Source of the DNA: Closterium sp. Naga37s-1
Taxonomy: Eukaryota > Streptophyta > Zygnematophyceae > Desmidiales > Closteriaceae
Length of the DNA stretch: 64,000 bases
Reading direction: 5' to 3'
Assembly: GCA_947471745.1 (NCBI GenBank)
Contig: CANJKZ010000174.1
Location: 658,001-722,000 of the forward strand
Both the position numbers and the translations under genes were made by a program. The notes under the pieces were generated by a model. The model was not told the origin of the DNA. It did not search any database and worked only from the letters and a program-made list of their open reading frames with translations. This document shows positions 31,119 to 40,257 of the stretch, one piece after another (position 1 is the first letter of the stretch; every line of letters begins with the position of its first letter).

Positions 31119-31995
31119 AAGCGCGCCCCGAGGCGCGCTTTCTTTTTTTTAGCGACCCTCCGTGTCGCCCCTAGCGGCCCGTTGCGCCGCCCTCACCTAC
31201 GCGGCCCCACCGCCCTCACGTCGCGGCCCCGCCGCCCTCACGTTGCGGCCTCGCCGCCCTTGCCTACGCGGCCCCGCCGCCCTCACCTGCGCGGCCCCGC
31301 CGCCCTCACGTTGCGGCCCCGCCGCCCTCACTTCGCGGCCCCGCCGCCCTCACCTACGCGGCCTCGCCGCCCTTGCCTACGCGGCCCCGCCGCCCTCACC
31401 TTCGCGGCCCCGCCGCCCTCACTTCGCGGCCCCGCCGCCCTCACCTACGCGGCCTCGCCGCCCTTGCCTTCGCGGCCTCGCCGCCCTCACGTCGCGGCCT
31501 CGCCGCCCTTGCCTACGCGGCCCCGCCGCCCTCACTTCGCGGCCCCGCCGCCCTCACCTACGCGGCCTCGCCGCCCTTGTCTTCGCGGCCTCGCCGCCCT
31601 CACCTACGCGGCCCCGCCGCCCCACTTCGCGGCCCAGCCGCCTATCCTCACCGGCCCCGCCGCCTATCCTCACCGGCCCCGCCGCCTACGACCGCCGAGC
31701 CGCCCTGCCGCCGAGCCGCCCAGCAGCCGAGCCGCCCGGGAGCCGAGCCGCCCTGCTGCCGAGCCGCCCTGCCGCCGAGTCGCCCGGGAGCCGAGCCGCC
31801 GAGCCGCCCTGCCGCCGAGCCGCCCTGCCGCCGAGCCGCCCGGGAGCCGAGCCGCCCAGCAGCCGAGCCGCCGAGCCGCCCAGCCGCCGGGCCGCCCTAC
31901 TGCCGAGCCGCCCGACCTGCCCTGCCTGGTGAGCACAGCACCACTGTTACTGCGTGCCCCTCCCCTACTGCTTGCACTGCTACACCGTCGTCGTC
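31119..31995 (+). repeat. Leader of K with two minisatellites
   Basis: 31185-31680 is an array of ~24-bp units of the type GCGGCCCCGCCGCCCTCACC. 31680-31915 is an array built on GAGCCGCCCTGCCGCC. A donor-like CTGGTGAG lies at 31925-31932. Long open frames in all three phases arise from the repeat and have no independent support. Confidence 0.75.
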
Positions 31996-34900
31996 ATGGC
32001 TACCCCTAGTGTCCTCGCTTTTGACGCTGAGGGTCGAGCCATTGACTTTGAGGTCTGGGTCGACGACCTGCAGCTGTTCTTACAGTGCGATAGGACGGAC
32101 GGTCTTTCCCTCTTTGACCTCACCTCCGGCGCCTCTCCTGCCCCTGCTGCTGATGCTGACCCCACTGTTCGCTCTCAGTGGGCCACCCGCGATGCTACTG
32201 CACGTCTTGCTGTGCGTCGCCACCTGCCTACCACTGAGCGCGCGCACTTTAGTCAGTACAAGAGTGCTCAGACCTTGTACGACGCTGTAGTTGCGCGCTA
32301 CTCTTCCCCTGCCACTGCTGCCCTGAGCCGCCTCATGCTACCGTACCTCTTTCCTGACCTTGCTGCCTTTCCCACTGTCGCTGACCTCATTACGCACCTC
32401 CGCACTAGTGACACTCGCTACCGCGCCGCCCTTCCTGCTGAGTTCTGCGCCAAGAACCCCCCCCCCATGTACATCACTCTCTATTACATAGTCACACGCC
32501 TCCCTGACTCCCTTCACGTAGTCAGGGACCACTTCCTCTCAGTCTGTCCCACCACTCTCACTGTCGATCTCCTCGAGAAGTCCCTCCTGGCGGCGGAGAA
32601 GAGCATCGTCGCTGTAGGAGCCTCTCGTGGTGACCCTCGCACCCCCATCTTTGAGGGGTGTTCTCCTTCCCCCCTGCTGCCCTCTGTTGCCTCTGCTGCT
32701 GCTGCCGACCTGCTTGGTCTTGAGTCGGTCTGCGCGGCGTCTGCCCCTAGCGGGAGACGCCGCCCTGGCAGGGGCAAGGGGGGCAAGGGCGCGGGTGGAA
32801 CTGGAGGGGGCGGTGGAGGTGGCGGTGGAGGCGGCGGAGGGAGTGGGAGTGGCGGTGGGAGTGGTGGCGGGGGCGGTGGTGGCGGTGGCAGCAGCGGAGG
32901 AGGAGGCGGTGGTGGCGGCAGCGGTGGGAGCGGAGGCAGCGGTGGTGGTGGAGGTGGACGCGGCGGTGGCGGAGGGGGTGGAGCTGGTCGGGGTGGTGCC
33001 CCGCAGCGTAGCGGCTCTGGTGGTGGCCAGCGTCAGCAGCAGCAGCAGCAGCAGCGTTCGCGGGACATCCCCCCGCCCCAGCAGCTCCGTGAGTGGTACA
33101 CGCAGCGTCAGCGGGGTGGGGGTTTTGGTCCGTGCACCTACGTCCTTCGTTCCGGCGACCACGCGGGTGAGCAGTGTGGGGGTGCCCACCCCACCCAGCG
33201 CTGCTTTGGCCGCCTGACGGACGCTTGGCGTCAGCAGTTCCCCGAGGCTAGTGAGATTCCCCGTTGGGGAGAGCTGTCTAGGGCTGGCGTAGCTATCTTT
33301 GATCTTGACTTTGATGCTATCCTTGCTGCCATGTATGCTGTGACCATTAGTGAGGAGGGTGACTGTTACCGGTGTTTCCCGCCCGACCCGGGCATTGGTA
33401 CTGCTGCGCTAGGTACTTCTGCGGCTGCTGCTCTAGATGCCAGTGCGTCTGCACTCTCAGGTACTGGTGAGGCTGCGCTCTCAGGTACTGCGTCGGCTTC
33501 GGCCTCCCTCACCTTCACGCTTGACTCAGGGGCTTCTCGCTCCTTCTTTCGAGACCGCACCACACTCACGCCGCTTGGCCGGCCGGTTGCAGTCTCCCTG
33601 GCTGACCCCTCTGGGGGTCCTGTCCTCTCTCACTTCTCCACTGTCCTCCCGTGTCCGGCTGCCCCCTCGGGCACCTTGTCTGGTCTGTACCTCCCCTCGT
33701 TCTCGACGAACTTGGTGAGTGGTGCTGACCTGCAGGATGCGGGGGTTCACCAGTTTACTCCTGCGAGTCAGCGGGTGACCCACTGCTCGGACGCCCGCAC
33801 AGGCCGACACCTGGCCACGTTTTCGCGTCGGCCGGGGTCGAGTCTCTACACCCTGACCACTGAGTCTCCTCCTGTCCCTGCGTCTGGCCAGGTAGCTGCG
33901 TCGGGTCAGGTGTTTGCTGCTGCGTCCAGGTCTGGTCCTGAGTCTGCCCCCTGCTCGTGTCGCCGCCTGTCTCAGGAGACCCTCCTCTGGCACCACCGTC
34001 TTGGACACCCCTCCTTGCCTCGTCTTCGGGGCAAGGCTTCCCGTGTCCTTGTCTCTGGTCTTCCCCGGTCTCTCCCTCCCCTTCCTTCGGGACCCGGACC
34101 TTCCTGTGTCCCCTGTGTCGAGGGGCGGCTCCGGGCTGCCCCTCACTCCTCCCAGTTTTCCCCGACAGAGGCTCCTCTGCAGACGCTTCACATGGACGTG
34201 TGGGGCCCGGCCCGCGTCCGTGGGCAGGGTCACGAGCGCTACTTCCTGCTGGTGGTTGACGACTACTCGCGTTACACCACAGTCTTCCCCTTGCGCAGCA
34301 AGGGTGATGTCACTGAGGTGTTGATCGACTGGATCCGCGCAGCTCGTCTCCAGCTCAGGAGGAGCTTCGGCTCGGACTTTCCTGTTCTGCGTCTGCACTC
34401 TGACCGAGGTGGAGAGTTCTCCTCTGGCCTTCTGCGAGCCTACTGTCGTGCACGAGGCATCCGCCAGACCTTTACGCTTCCGGACTCTCCACAGCAAAAT
34501 GGGATTGCTGAGCGCCGCATTGGCATGGTCATGGACGTCGCTCGTACGTCCATGATGCATGCGGCTGCCCCCCATTTTCTGTGGCCGTTTGCGGTTCGGT
34601 ACGCGGCGCATCAGATCAACCTTCACCCCAGGGTCTCCCGGCCGGAGACCTCCCCAGCTCTGCTGTGGACGGGGAAGGTCGGCGATGCGTCTGCGTTCCG
34701 TGTCTGGGGATCTCGGGCGTTTGTCCGCGACTTGTCTGCGGACAAGCTGTCCCCTCGTGCTGCTCCCTGTGTCTTCCTCGGCTTCCCCCCTGACGCCCCA
34801 GGGTGGCAGTTCTACCACCCCTCCTCTCGTCGTGTTCTGTCCTCCCAGGACGTCACGTTCGACGAGTCAGTCCCCTTCTACCGCCTCTTCCCCTACCGCA

Positions 34901-37900
34901 CTCCTTCCCTCCCCCCGCCACCGCACTTCCTTGTGCCAGGTCCCCCCCCGGTAGACCCCCTTCCCCCTCAGGGTCCTGCCCCTTCAGGTGTGTCCCAGGT
35001 AGACGCGGTCGAGCCGGTCGAGGTTGCTGGTGACTCTGGTCCTGCTGCGGGTGCTGAGCCTGGGGGTGCTGACTCTGGGGGTGCTACGCGCGTGGGTGCT
35101 GAGCCTGGGGGTGCTGAGCCTGGGGGTGCTGAGTCTAGGGGTGCTGAGCCTGGGGGTACTGCGACTGGGGGTGCTGCGCCTGGGGGTGCGGAGTCTGGGG
35201 GTGCTGAGCCTGGGGGTGCTGCGACTGGGGGTGCTGAGCCAGGGGGTGCTGCGTCTGGAGCTGCTGAGCCTGGAGCTGCGGAGCCTGCGGCCACTGGACC
35301 TCCCCTTGTGGCGTCTGGCGGTGCGGGACCTGGCGGTTCTCCGGGTGCTTCGCCTCGGCGGGAGCCCCTCTCTCCACAGGAGCTGCGCGAGTGGTTTGCT
35401 CGCCGCTGGAGACGTACTGCTGGAGCTGGAGCTCCTTCGGCTGCTGAGGGTACTTGTGCCGCTGGTCCCGGAGCTGCTGGGCCCTCGGGTCCGCCTGGAG
35501 CTGGAGCTGCTGCGGGTGTTGGTGCTGAGACTGCTGCTGTCCTTCCTGGCGGTGGCCCTGCTGCGGGTGCTGCTGGTGCTGCTGGAGGTCCTCCCGCTGG
35601 AGGTGCGGTTGGCGCTGGTGCTGCTGCTGAGGGTGCTGTCCCTGCTGTGTCTGGAGTCGCCGCGCGGCCTCGGCCGTACTTCGTTCCCCTCCTACAGCAG
35701 GTTCTTGGTCTTTCTCCTCCTGCAGCGTGTCCACCGCCTGTTCAGTCACAGTCCCAGTTAGAGCCCGCCTCCCCACTTCCTGCTCCCTCTCCGTACACTG
35801 GTCCCACTGGAGGTCTTGCTGAGCGTCGTGAGCCTGCGTCTCGTCCTGCGTCGCCTGTTCGTGCTGCTCGCGCTAGTGGTCGCGGTTCGCGTCAGCGTCC
35901 TCCTCCTGTCCCTGGCACGCACCGGATGTCTTTGCGTCCGTCCACTGCTCCTCTGCGTGCCCCTTTGCCTTCTCCTCCTGAGTCCTCCCTTCCTGCACTT
36001 ACCGACCCAGAGTCCAACTCTCTTCGTGCTGCTAGTCCTACTGTCACACGTCTCCTTGCTACTGTCGTCACTGACCCCTCTTTTGAGTCCACTGCTGCGT
36101 CTGCGCTTGTTGCTGAGCTCGTCGACTTTGCTGCTCGCTGTCGTCTAGACTACGCTGCCGGTCTTGTTGCTGAGTCTGCGTCTGTCTGTCCTCCATCCGT
36201 CGGGGGTGAGTGTGCTCTTGGCACGGACGTCCTTGAGGACAGGCAGGAGGAGTTCCAGTGTCTGGCTACTGCTTCACCTCATCTCGCGTCCGTACTACTT
36301 GCCCCTGAGGGAGACCCGGATGCACTAGACATCCCGACTCCGCGCTCTTACGCGGAGGCCGTAGAGGGTCCCTACTCCTCTCAGTGGCAGGCAGCTATGG
36401 ATGCAGAGATGGCGTCCTGGAAGTCCACAGGCACCTACGTTGACGCGGTTCCCCCTCCTGGGGCGAACATCGTCAGTGGCATGTGGATCTTCAGGGTGAA
36501 GCGGCCGCCGGGCTCTCCACCTGTCTTCAAGGCGCGGTACGTCGCTCGTGGCTTCAGTCAGCGGCAGGGAGTTGACTACTTTCAGACCTTCTCTCCCACC
36601 CCGAAGATGACCACTCTTCGGGTGCTACTGCACATAGCCGCTCAGCGCGACTACGAGCTCCACTCTCTTGACTTCAGCACTGCTTTCTTGCAGGGTAGCC
36701 TGCACGAGGAGATCTGGCTGCGCCGTCCACCTGGCTTCACTGGGACTTTCCCTCCTGGCACCCAGTGGAGCCTCCGACGGCCAGTCTACGGTCTCCGCCA
36801 GGCACCGCGTGAGTGGCACGACACACTGAGGACTACGCTTGCGGCTCTTGGGTTTGCTCCCTCTACTGCTGACCCGTCGTTGTTTCTGCGCACCGACACT
36901 TCTTTGCCGCCGTTCTACATCCTCGTGTACGTCGACGACTTGGTCTTTGCCACAGCTGACACTGCTGGACTAGCCTACGTGAAGTCCGAGCTGCAGAAGA
37001 GACACACGTGCACAGACCTGGGTGAACTGCGCAGCTACCTTGGCTTGCAGATCACTCGGGACAGAGCACGCCGCACCATTACCTTGACTCAGTCACACAT
37101 GGTGCAGCAGGTCCTTCAGCGCTTCGGCTTCACGTACTCCTCGCCTCAGGCCACTCCTCTGTCTACTCGCCACTCGCTCTCAGCTCTGCCTTCGGATGAG
37201 TCCGTAGAGTCGAGTGGCCCGTACCCAGAGCTTGTTGGTTGCCTCATGTACCTGATGACCTGCACACGACCTGACCTTGCATACCCTCTTAGCATTCTTG
37301 CACGCTATGTTGCTCCTGGGAGACACCGACCAGAGCACATGGCTGCAGCGAAGAGGGTGTTGCGCTACTTGTGCAGTACGTCGGGCATGGGGCTAGTGCT
37401 TGGAGGGCGGAGTCCAGTGGTCCTCACTGGGCACGCGGACGCTTCTTGGGCTGACGACCAGGCTACGCAGCGGTCGTCGCAGGGTTACACCTTCAGTCTT
37501 GGTTCCGGCTCTGTCTCGTGGCGGGCTACACGCTCGTCCTCTGTTCTCGGCTCCAGTTGTGAGGCTGAGATCTACGCCGGGGCCATGGCTGCACAGGAGC
37601 TTCGCTGGCTCACCTACCTGCTGACTGACCTTGGAGAGCCGCCTCGTTCTCCTCCAGTGCTGTACGTAGACAACAAGGCCATGCTGGCCTTGTGTCGAGA
37701 GCAGCGCTTGGAGCACAGAACGAAGCACATTGCTCTCCGTTACTTTCTTGCTCGTGAGCTGCAGCAGCGTGGTCAGTTGCGACTTGCGTACGTGGCCTCT
37801 GAGGCCAACACTGCTGATGTGTTCACCAAGGCACTTGCGCCTTGTGACCATCAGCGCTTCTGCACTCAGCTGGGTCTTGTACCTGTCTTGCCTCACTTGC

Positions 37901-37911
37901 TCTCCTCTTGA
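31996..37911 (+). CDS. Full-length copia GAG-PR-IN-RT-RNaseH polyprotein of element K
   Basis: 1971 codons in a single frame; the start is the ATG of MATPSVLAFDAEG, matching the gag starts of B, C and R. GAG core at residues ~1-245, Gly/Ser tract ~258-338, PQQLREWY ~360, expanded zinc knuckle C-X13-C-X3-H-X4-C ~380-403. Protease LDSGASRSFF ~510. Integrase HHRLGHP ~665, CVPCVEG ~706, then the D,D,E triad (MDVWGP ~735, LHSDRGGEF ~800, QQNGIAERR ~832). A linker of roughly 430 residues follows, of GGAEP-type repeats, a second LREWF module and Ala/Gly runs. RT from ~1450 with YVDD ~1644, RNase H HADASW ~1811 to KHIALRY ~1909. All catalytic motifs are intact. The product would be cleaved by its own protease and act in cytoplasmic virus-like particles; integration is nuclear. 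Confidence 0.97.
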   Translation: MATPSVLAFDAEGRAIDFEVWVDDLQLFLQCDRTDGLSLFDLTSGASPAPAADADPTVRSQWATRDATARLAVRRHLPTTERAHFSQYKSAQTLYDAVVARYSSPATAALSRLMLPYLFPDLAAFPTVADLITHLRTSDTRYRAALPAEFCAKNPPPMYITLYYIVTRLPDSLHVVRDHFLSVCPTTLTVDLLEKSLLAAEKSIVAVGASRGDPRTPIFEGCSPSPLLPSVASAAAADLLGLESVCAASAPSGRRRPGRGKGGKGAGGTGGGGGGGGGGGGGSGSGGGSGGGGGGGGGSSGGGGGGGGSGGSGGSGGGGGGRGGGGGGGAGRGGAPQRSGSGGGQRQQQQQQQRSRDIPPPQQLREWYTQRQRGGGFGPCTYVLRSGDHAGEQCGGAHPTQRCFGRLTDAWRQQFPEASEIPRWGELSRAGVAIFDLDFDAILAAMYAVTISEEGDCYRCFPPDPGIGTAALGTSAAAALDASASALSGTGEAALSGTASASASLTFTLDSGASRSFFRDRTTLTPLGRPVAVSLADPSGGPVLSHFSTVLPCPAAPSGTLSGLYLPSFSTNLVSGADLQDAGVHQFTPASQRVTHCSDARTGRHLATFSRRPGSSLYTLTTESPPVPASGQVAASGQVFAAASRSGPESAPCSCRRLSQETLLWHHRLGHPSLPRLRGKASRVLVSGLPRSLPPLPSGPGPSCVPCVEGRLRAAPHSSQFSPTEAPLQTLHMDVWGPARVRGQGHERYFLLVVDDYSRYTTVFPLRSKGDVTEVLIDWIRAARLQLRRSFGSDFPVLRLHSDRGGEFSSGLLRAYCRARGIRQTFTLPDSPQQNGIAERRIGMVMDVARTSMMHAAAPHFLWPFAVRYAAHQINLHPRVSRPETSPALLWTGKVGDASAFRVWGSRAFVRDLSADKLSPRAAPCVFLGFPPDAPGWQFYHPSSRRVLSSQDVTFDESVPFYRLFPYRTPSLPPPPHFLVPGPPPVDPLPPQGPAPSGVSQVDAVEPVEVAGDSGPAAGAEPGGADSGGATRVGAEPGGAEPGGAESRGAEPGGTATGGAAPGGAESGGAEPGGAATGGAEPGGAASGAAEPGAAEPAATGPPLVASGGAGPGGSPGASPRREPLSPQELREWFARRWRRTAGAGAPSAAEGTCAAGPGAAGPSGPPGAGAAAGVGAETAAVLPGGGPAAGAAGAAGGPPAGGAVGAGAAAEGAVPAVSGVAARPRPYFVPLLQQVLGLSPPAACPPPVQSQSQLEPASPLPAPSPYTGPTGGLAERREPASRPASPVRAARASGRGSRQRPPPVPGTHRMSLRPSTAPLRAPLPSPPESSLPALTDPESNSLRAASPTVTRLLATVVTDPSFESTAASALVAELVDFAARCRLDYAAGLVAESASVCPPSVGGECALGTDVLEDRQEEFQCLATASPHLASVLLAPEGDPDALDIPTPRSYAEAVEGPYSSQWQAAMDAEMASWKSTGTYVDAVPPPGANIVSGMWIFRVKRPPGSPPVFKARYVARGFSQRQGVDYFQTFSPTPKMTTLRVLLHIAAQRDYELHSLDFSTAFLQGSLHEEIWLRRPPGFTGTFPPGTQWSLRRPVYGLRQAPREWHDTLRTTLAALGFAPSTADPSLFLRTDTSLPPFYILVYVDDLVFATADTAGLAYVKSELQKRHTCTDLGELRSYLGLQITRDRARRTITLTQSHMVQQVLQRFGFTYSSPQATPLSTRHSLSALPSDESVESSGPYPELVGCLMYLMTCTRPDLAYPLSILARYVAPGRHRPEHMAAAKRVLRYLCSTSGMGLVLGGRSPVVLTGHADASWADDQATQRSSQGYTFSLGSGSVSWRATRSSSVLGSSCEAEIYAGAMAAQELRWLTYLLTDLGEPPRSPPVLYVDNKAMLALCREQRLEHRTKHIALRYFLARELQQRGQLRLAYVASEANTADVFTKALAPCDHQRFCTQLGLVPVLPHLLSS

Positions 37912-38118
37912 CCTTGCTTGTACTGTCACATATATATACCTGCTCTTGCTTGTCTAGCTCTATATATATATGTGTGCACTCCTGCATGTGAACTGGCCTT
38001 GTGGCCTTGTCGTTGTGCTCGGACTGTGTGGTGACTTTGTGATCCACCCTGAGCTTGCTGTGCTTTGTGTGACTGGTCTTGTGACCCCTTGTTCTCCCCC
38101 ACTTTGCCTATGGGGGTG
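37912..38118 (+). other. 3' UTR and PPT hairpin of element K
   Basis: Contains the shared box (TTGTGCTCGGAC, GTGTGGTGACTTTGTGATCC). CCCCCA (38096-38101) can pair with TGGGGG (38111-38116); GGGGGTG directly precedes the 3' LTR. Confidence 0.8.
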
Positions 38119-38253
38119 TGTCAGAACATATATATAGCTTATGCTGTTGTGTAGGCTATAGTGGGGTATCCCATAGGGGGTACAACCCAATTAGGGTTTC
38201 CTATATGTACTCACTTCATTCATAGTTCATTCATTCGCTTTCTCCTTTTCTCA
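38119..38253 (+). repeat. 3' LTR of element K
   Basis: 135 bp, apparently identical to 30936-31070, followed by TSD ACCCT. Confidence 0.96.
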
Positions 38254-40165
38254 ACCCTCTCCCTGGTACTGCGCTTGTTGAGGTAGCTGTCGGCTCAGGT
38301 GCTGCTCGAGGTGCTGCGTCTGGGGGTGCTGCATCTGGGGGTGCGGAGCCGGGGGTTGCAGAGCCTGAGGGTGCTGGGTCTGGGGGTGCTGAGCCTGGGG
38401 GTGAGGAGCTTGGGGGTGCTGAGCGTGCGGGTGTGGAGCCTAGGGGTGCTGAGCCTGAGGGTGTTGAGCCTGTGGGTGCTGAGTCGGAGGGTGCGGAGTC
38501 TGGGGGTGCTGAGCCGCAGGGTGCTGCTTTGTCTGGAGGTCCTGCTGGTGCTTCGCCGTGACTATCTCTGTGAGTGGCTTGTTTGGCGCGCACGCCTTTG
38601 GAGTGGAGCTACTGGAGCTGGAGGCGCTGGAGCCGCTGGAGTTGGAGGTGCTAGAGTTACTATTGGAGCTGATGGTACTGGAGGTACTGCGGCTACTGGT
38701 CCTGGAGGTGCTCGTACCCGGGATACTAGAGCTGCCGGGACTGGTGGTGTTGGGGGCGCTGGAGCTGGAGACCCTACGGAGCCTGGAGCTGCTAGAGCCG
38801 GAGGCTCTGGAATCGGTGGCGCTGGAGCTGGAGGAGCTGGAGCTGGTGGCACTGGCACTGGTGGCGCTGCAGCTGGAGGAGCTGGAGTTGGAGGCACTGG
38901 CGCGGAAGGCGCTGGAGCTGGTGGCACTGACGCTGGAGGGGCTGGAGTTGGAGGCACTGGCGCGGGAGGCGTTGGATCTGGAGGAGATGGAGCAGTTGAC
39001 CCTGGAGGCACTGGGCAGCCGCGACCGTACTTCGTTCCCCTGCTTTAGCAGGTTCTTGGTGTCCCGTCTTCTATTAGCCCTACTCCTCCCCTCCTGTGTC
39101 CACCGCCTGACCAGTCTCAGCTGCCGTTCCAGCCGGTCTCCCCACTGCTTGCTCCTTCTCCTTACACTTAGCAGTCCGGTGGTCTTACAGAGCGTCGTGA
39201 GCCTGCGTCTCGTCCTCTCTCGCCTGTTCGCACTGCTCGTTGCGTTCCTCGTTCGCGTCCTCCTCCTGTCCCCGGCACGCACGCTATGGCACTCCGTCCT
39301 TCCTCTGTTCCACTTCTTGTTCCTCTACCTGCTCCTCCCGAGTACTCAAATCTCCGGTCCCTGACCCTGAGCCTGACCGCGCTCGTGCTACCAGTCCCAC
39401 TGTCTCTCGTCTCCTCGCCACTGCTGTCACTGACCCTTCCTTTGAGTTTTCTGCTGCGTCTGCCCTCGTTGCTGAGCTGCCTGACTTGTGGGTCGCCTCA
39501 TGTACGTGATGACGTGCACACAACCTGACCTCGCATACCCTCTCAGCCTCCTGGCTCGGTACGTGGCTCCCGGTAGGCACCGAAAGGTGCACTGGGATGC
39601 TGCGAAGAGGGTACTGCGTTACTTGTGCAGTACGTCGGGCATGGGGCTCGTGCTTGGAGGACGGGGTCCAGTTGTCCTCACCGGTCACGCAGACGCTTCT
39701 TGGGTTGACGACTCAGCTACGCAGAGGTCGTCACAGGGTTACACCTTCAGCCTTGGTTCCGGCTCTGTTTCCTGGCGGTCTACCCGCTCGTCTTCGGTTC
39801 TCAGCTCTAGTTGTGAGGCTGAGAACTACGCAGGGGCCATGGCTGCACAGGAGCTACGCTGGCTCACCTACCTGCTGACTCACTTGGGAGAGCAGCCTCG
39901 TTCGCCTCCAGTTCTGTACGTAGACAACAAGGCCTTGATTGCCTTGTATCAGGAGCACAGACTGGAGCACAGAACGAAGCACATCGCTTTGCGATACTTC
40001 CTTGCTCGAGAGTTGCAGCAGCATGGCCAGCTTCGTCTTGCGTACGTGGCCACTAGGGCCAACACTGCTGATATATTCACCAAGGCACTTCCGCCTGGTG
40101 ATCATCAGCGCTTCTCTACTGTGTTAGGCCTTGTGCCTACTTTGCCTTACTTGCTCACTGCGTGA
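38254..40165 (+). pseudogene. Pol remainder of element H with deleted RT
   Basis: Continues H after K. A linker of GGAEP-type repeats and Ala/Gly runs (frame changes near 38570) leads to the pre-RT segment (TVSRLLATAVTDPSFE). At about 39482 the text jumps from AELPDL to RLMYVMTCTQPDLAYP. This loses the RT palm including YVDD, about 1 kb relative to K. RNase H is complete (HADASW, CEAENYA, YVDNKA, KHIALRY) and ends at 40165. H cannot encode a working RT. Confidence 0.85.
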
Positions 40166-40257
40166 CTTTGCTTGTACTGCGATCTATATATATACCTGCA
40201 TGCTTACACTTGCTAGGGTATGATAACTGTATTGTTTGTTCTCTTTTATATAACTCT

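Larger units (their letters stand above)
30936..38253 (+). mobile_element. Complete, apparently intact Ty1/copia element K, TSD ACCCT
   Basis: 7318 bp with identical-looking 135-bp LTRs, flanked by ACCCT at 30931-30935 and 38254-38258. One uninterrupted gag-pol frame. It sits in the pol linker of H. Identical LTRs and an open frame indicate a very recent insertion, and K is the best candidate for an active, autonomous copy in the window. Confidence 0.97.
26705..40257 (+). mobile_element. Copia element H, interrupted by K
   Basis: Parts 26705-30935 and 38254-40257 join across K (TSD ACCCT). The 5' LTR lacks its first ~45 bp. Pol lost the RT core. The 3' UTR is cut at 40257, where - strand fragment L begins. 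The leader repeat type and GAG start (ASLRVLAFDHEG) place H in the subfamily of L, M and N. Confidence 0.85.

Noticed and set aside
31162-32290. Three overlapping open frames of 250-305 codons before the K gag
   Set aside because: All come from the 24-bp and 15-bp GC repeats of the leader. The real gag starts at 31996, shown by alignment with B, C and R.
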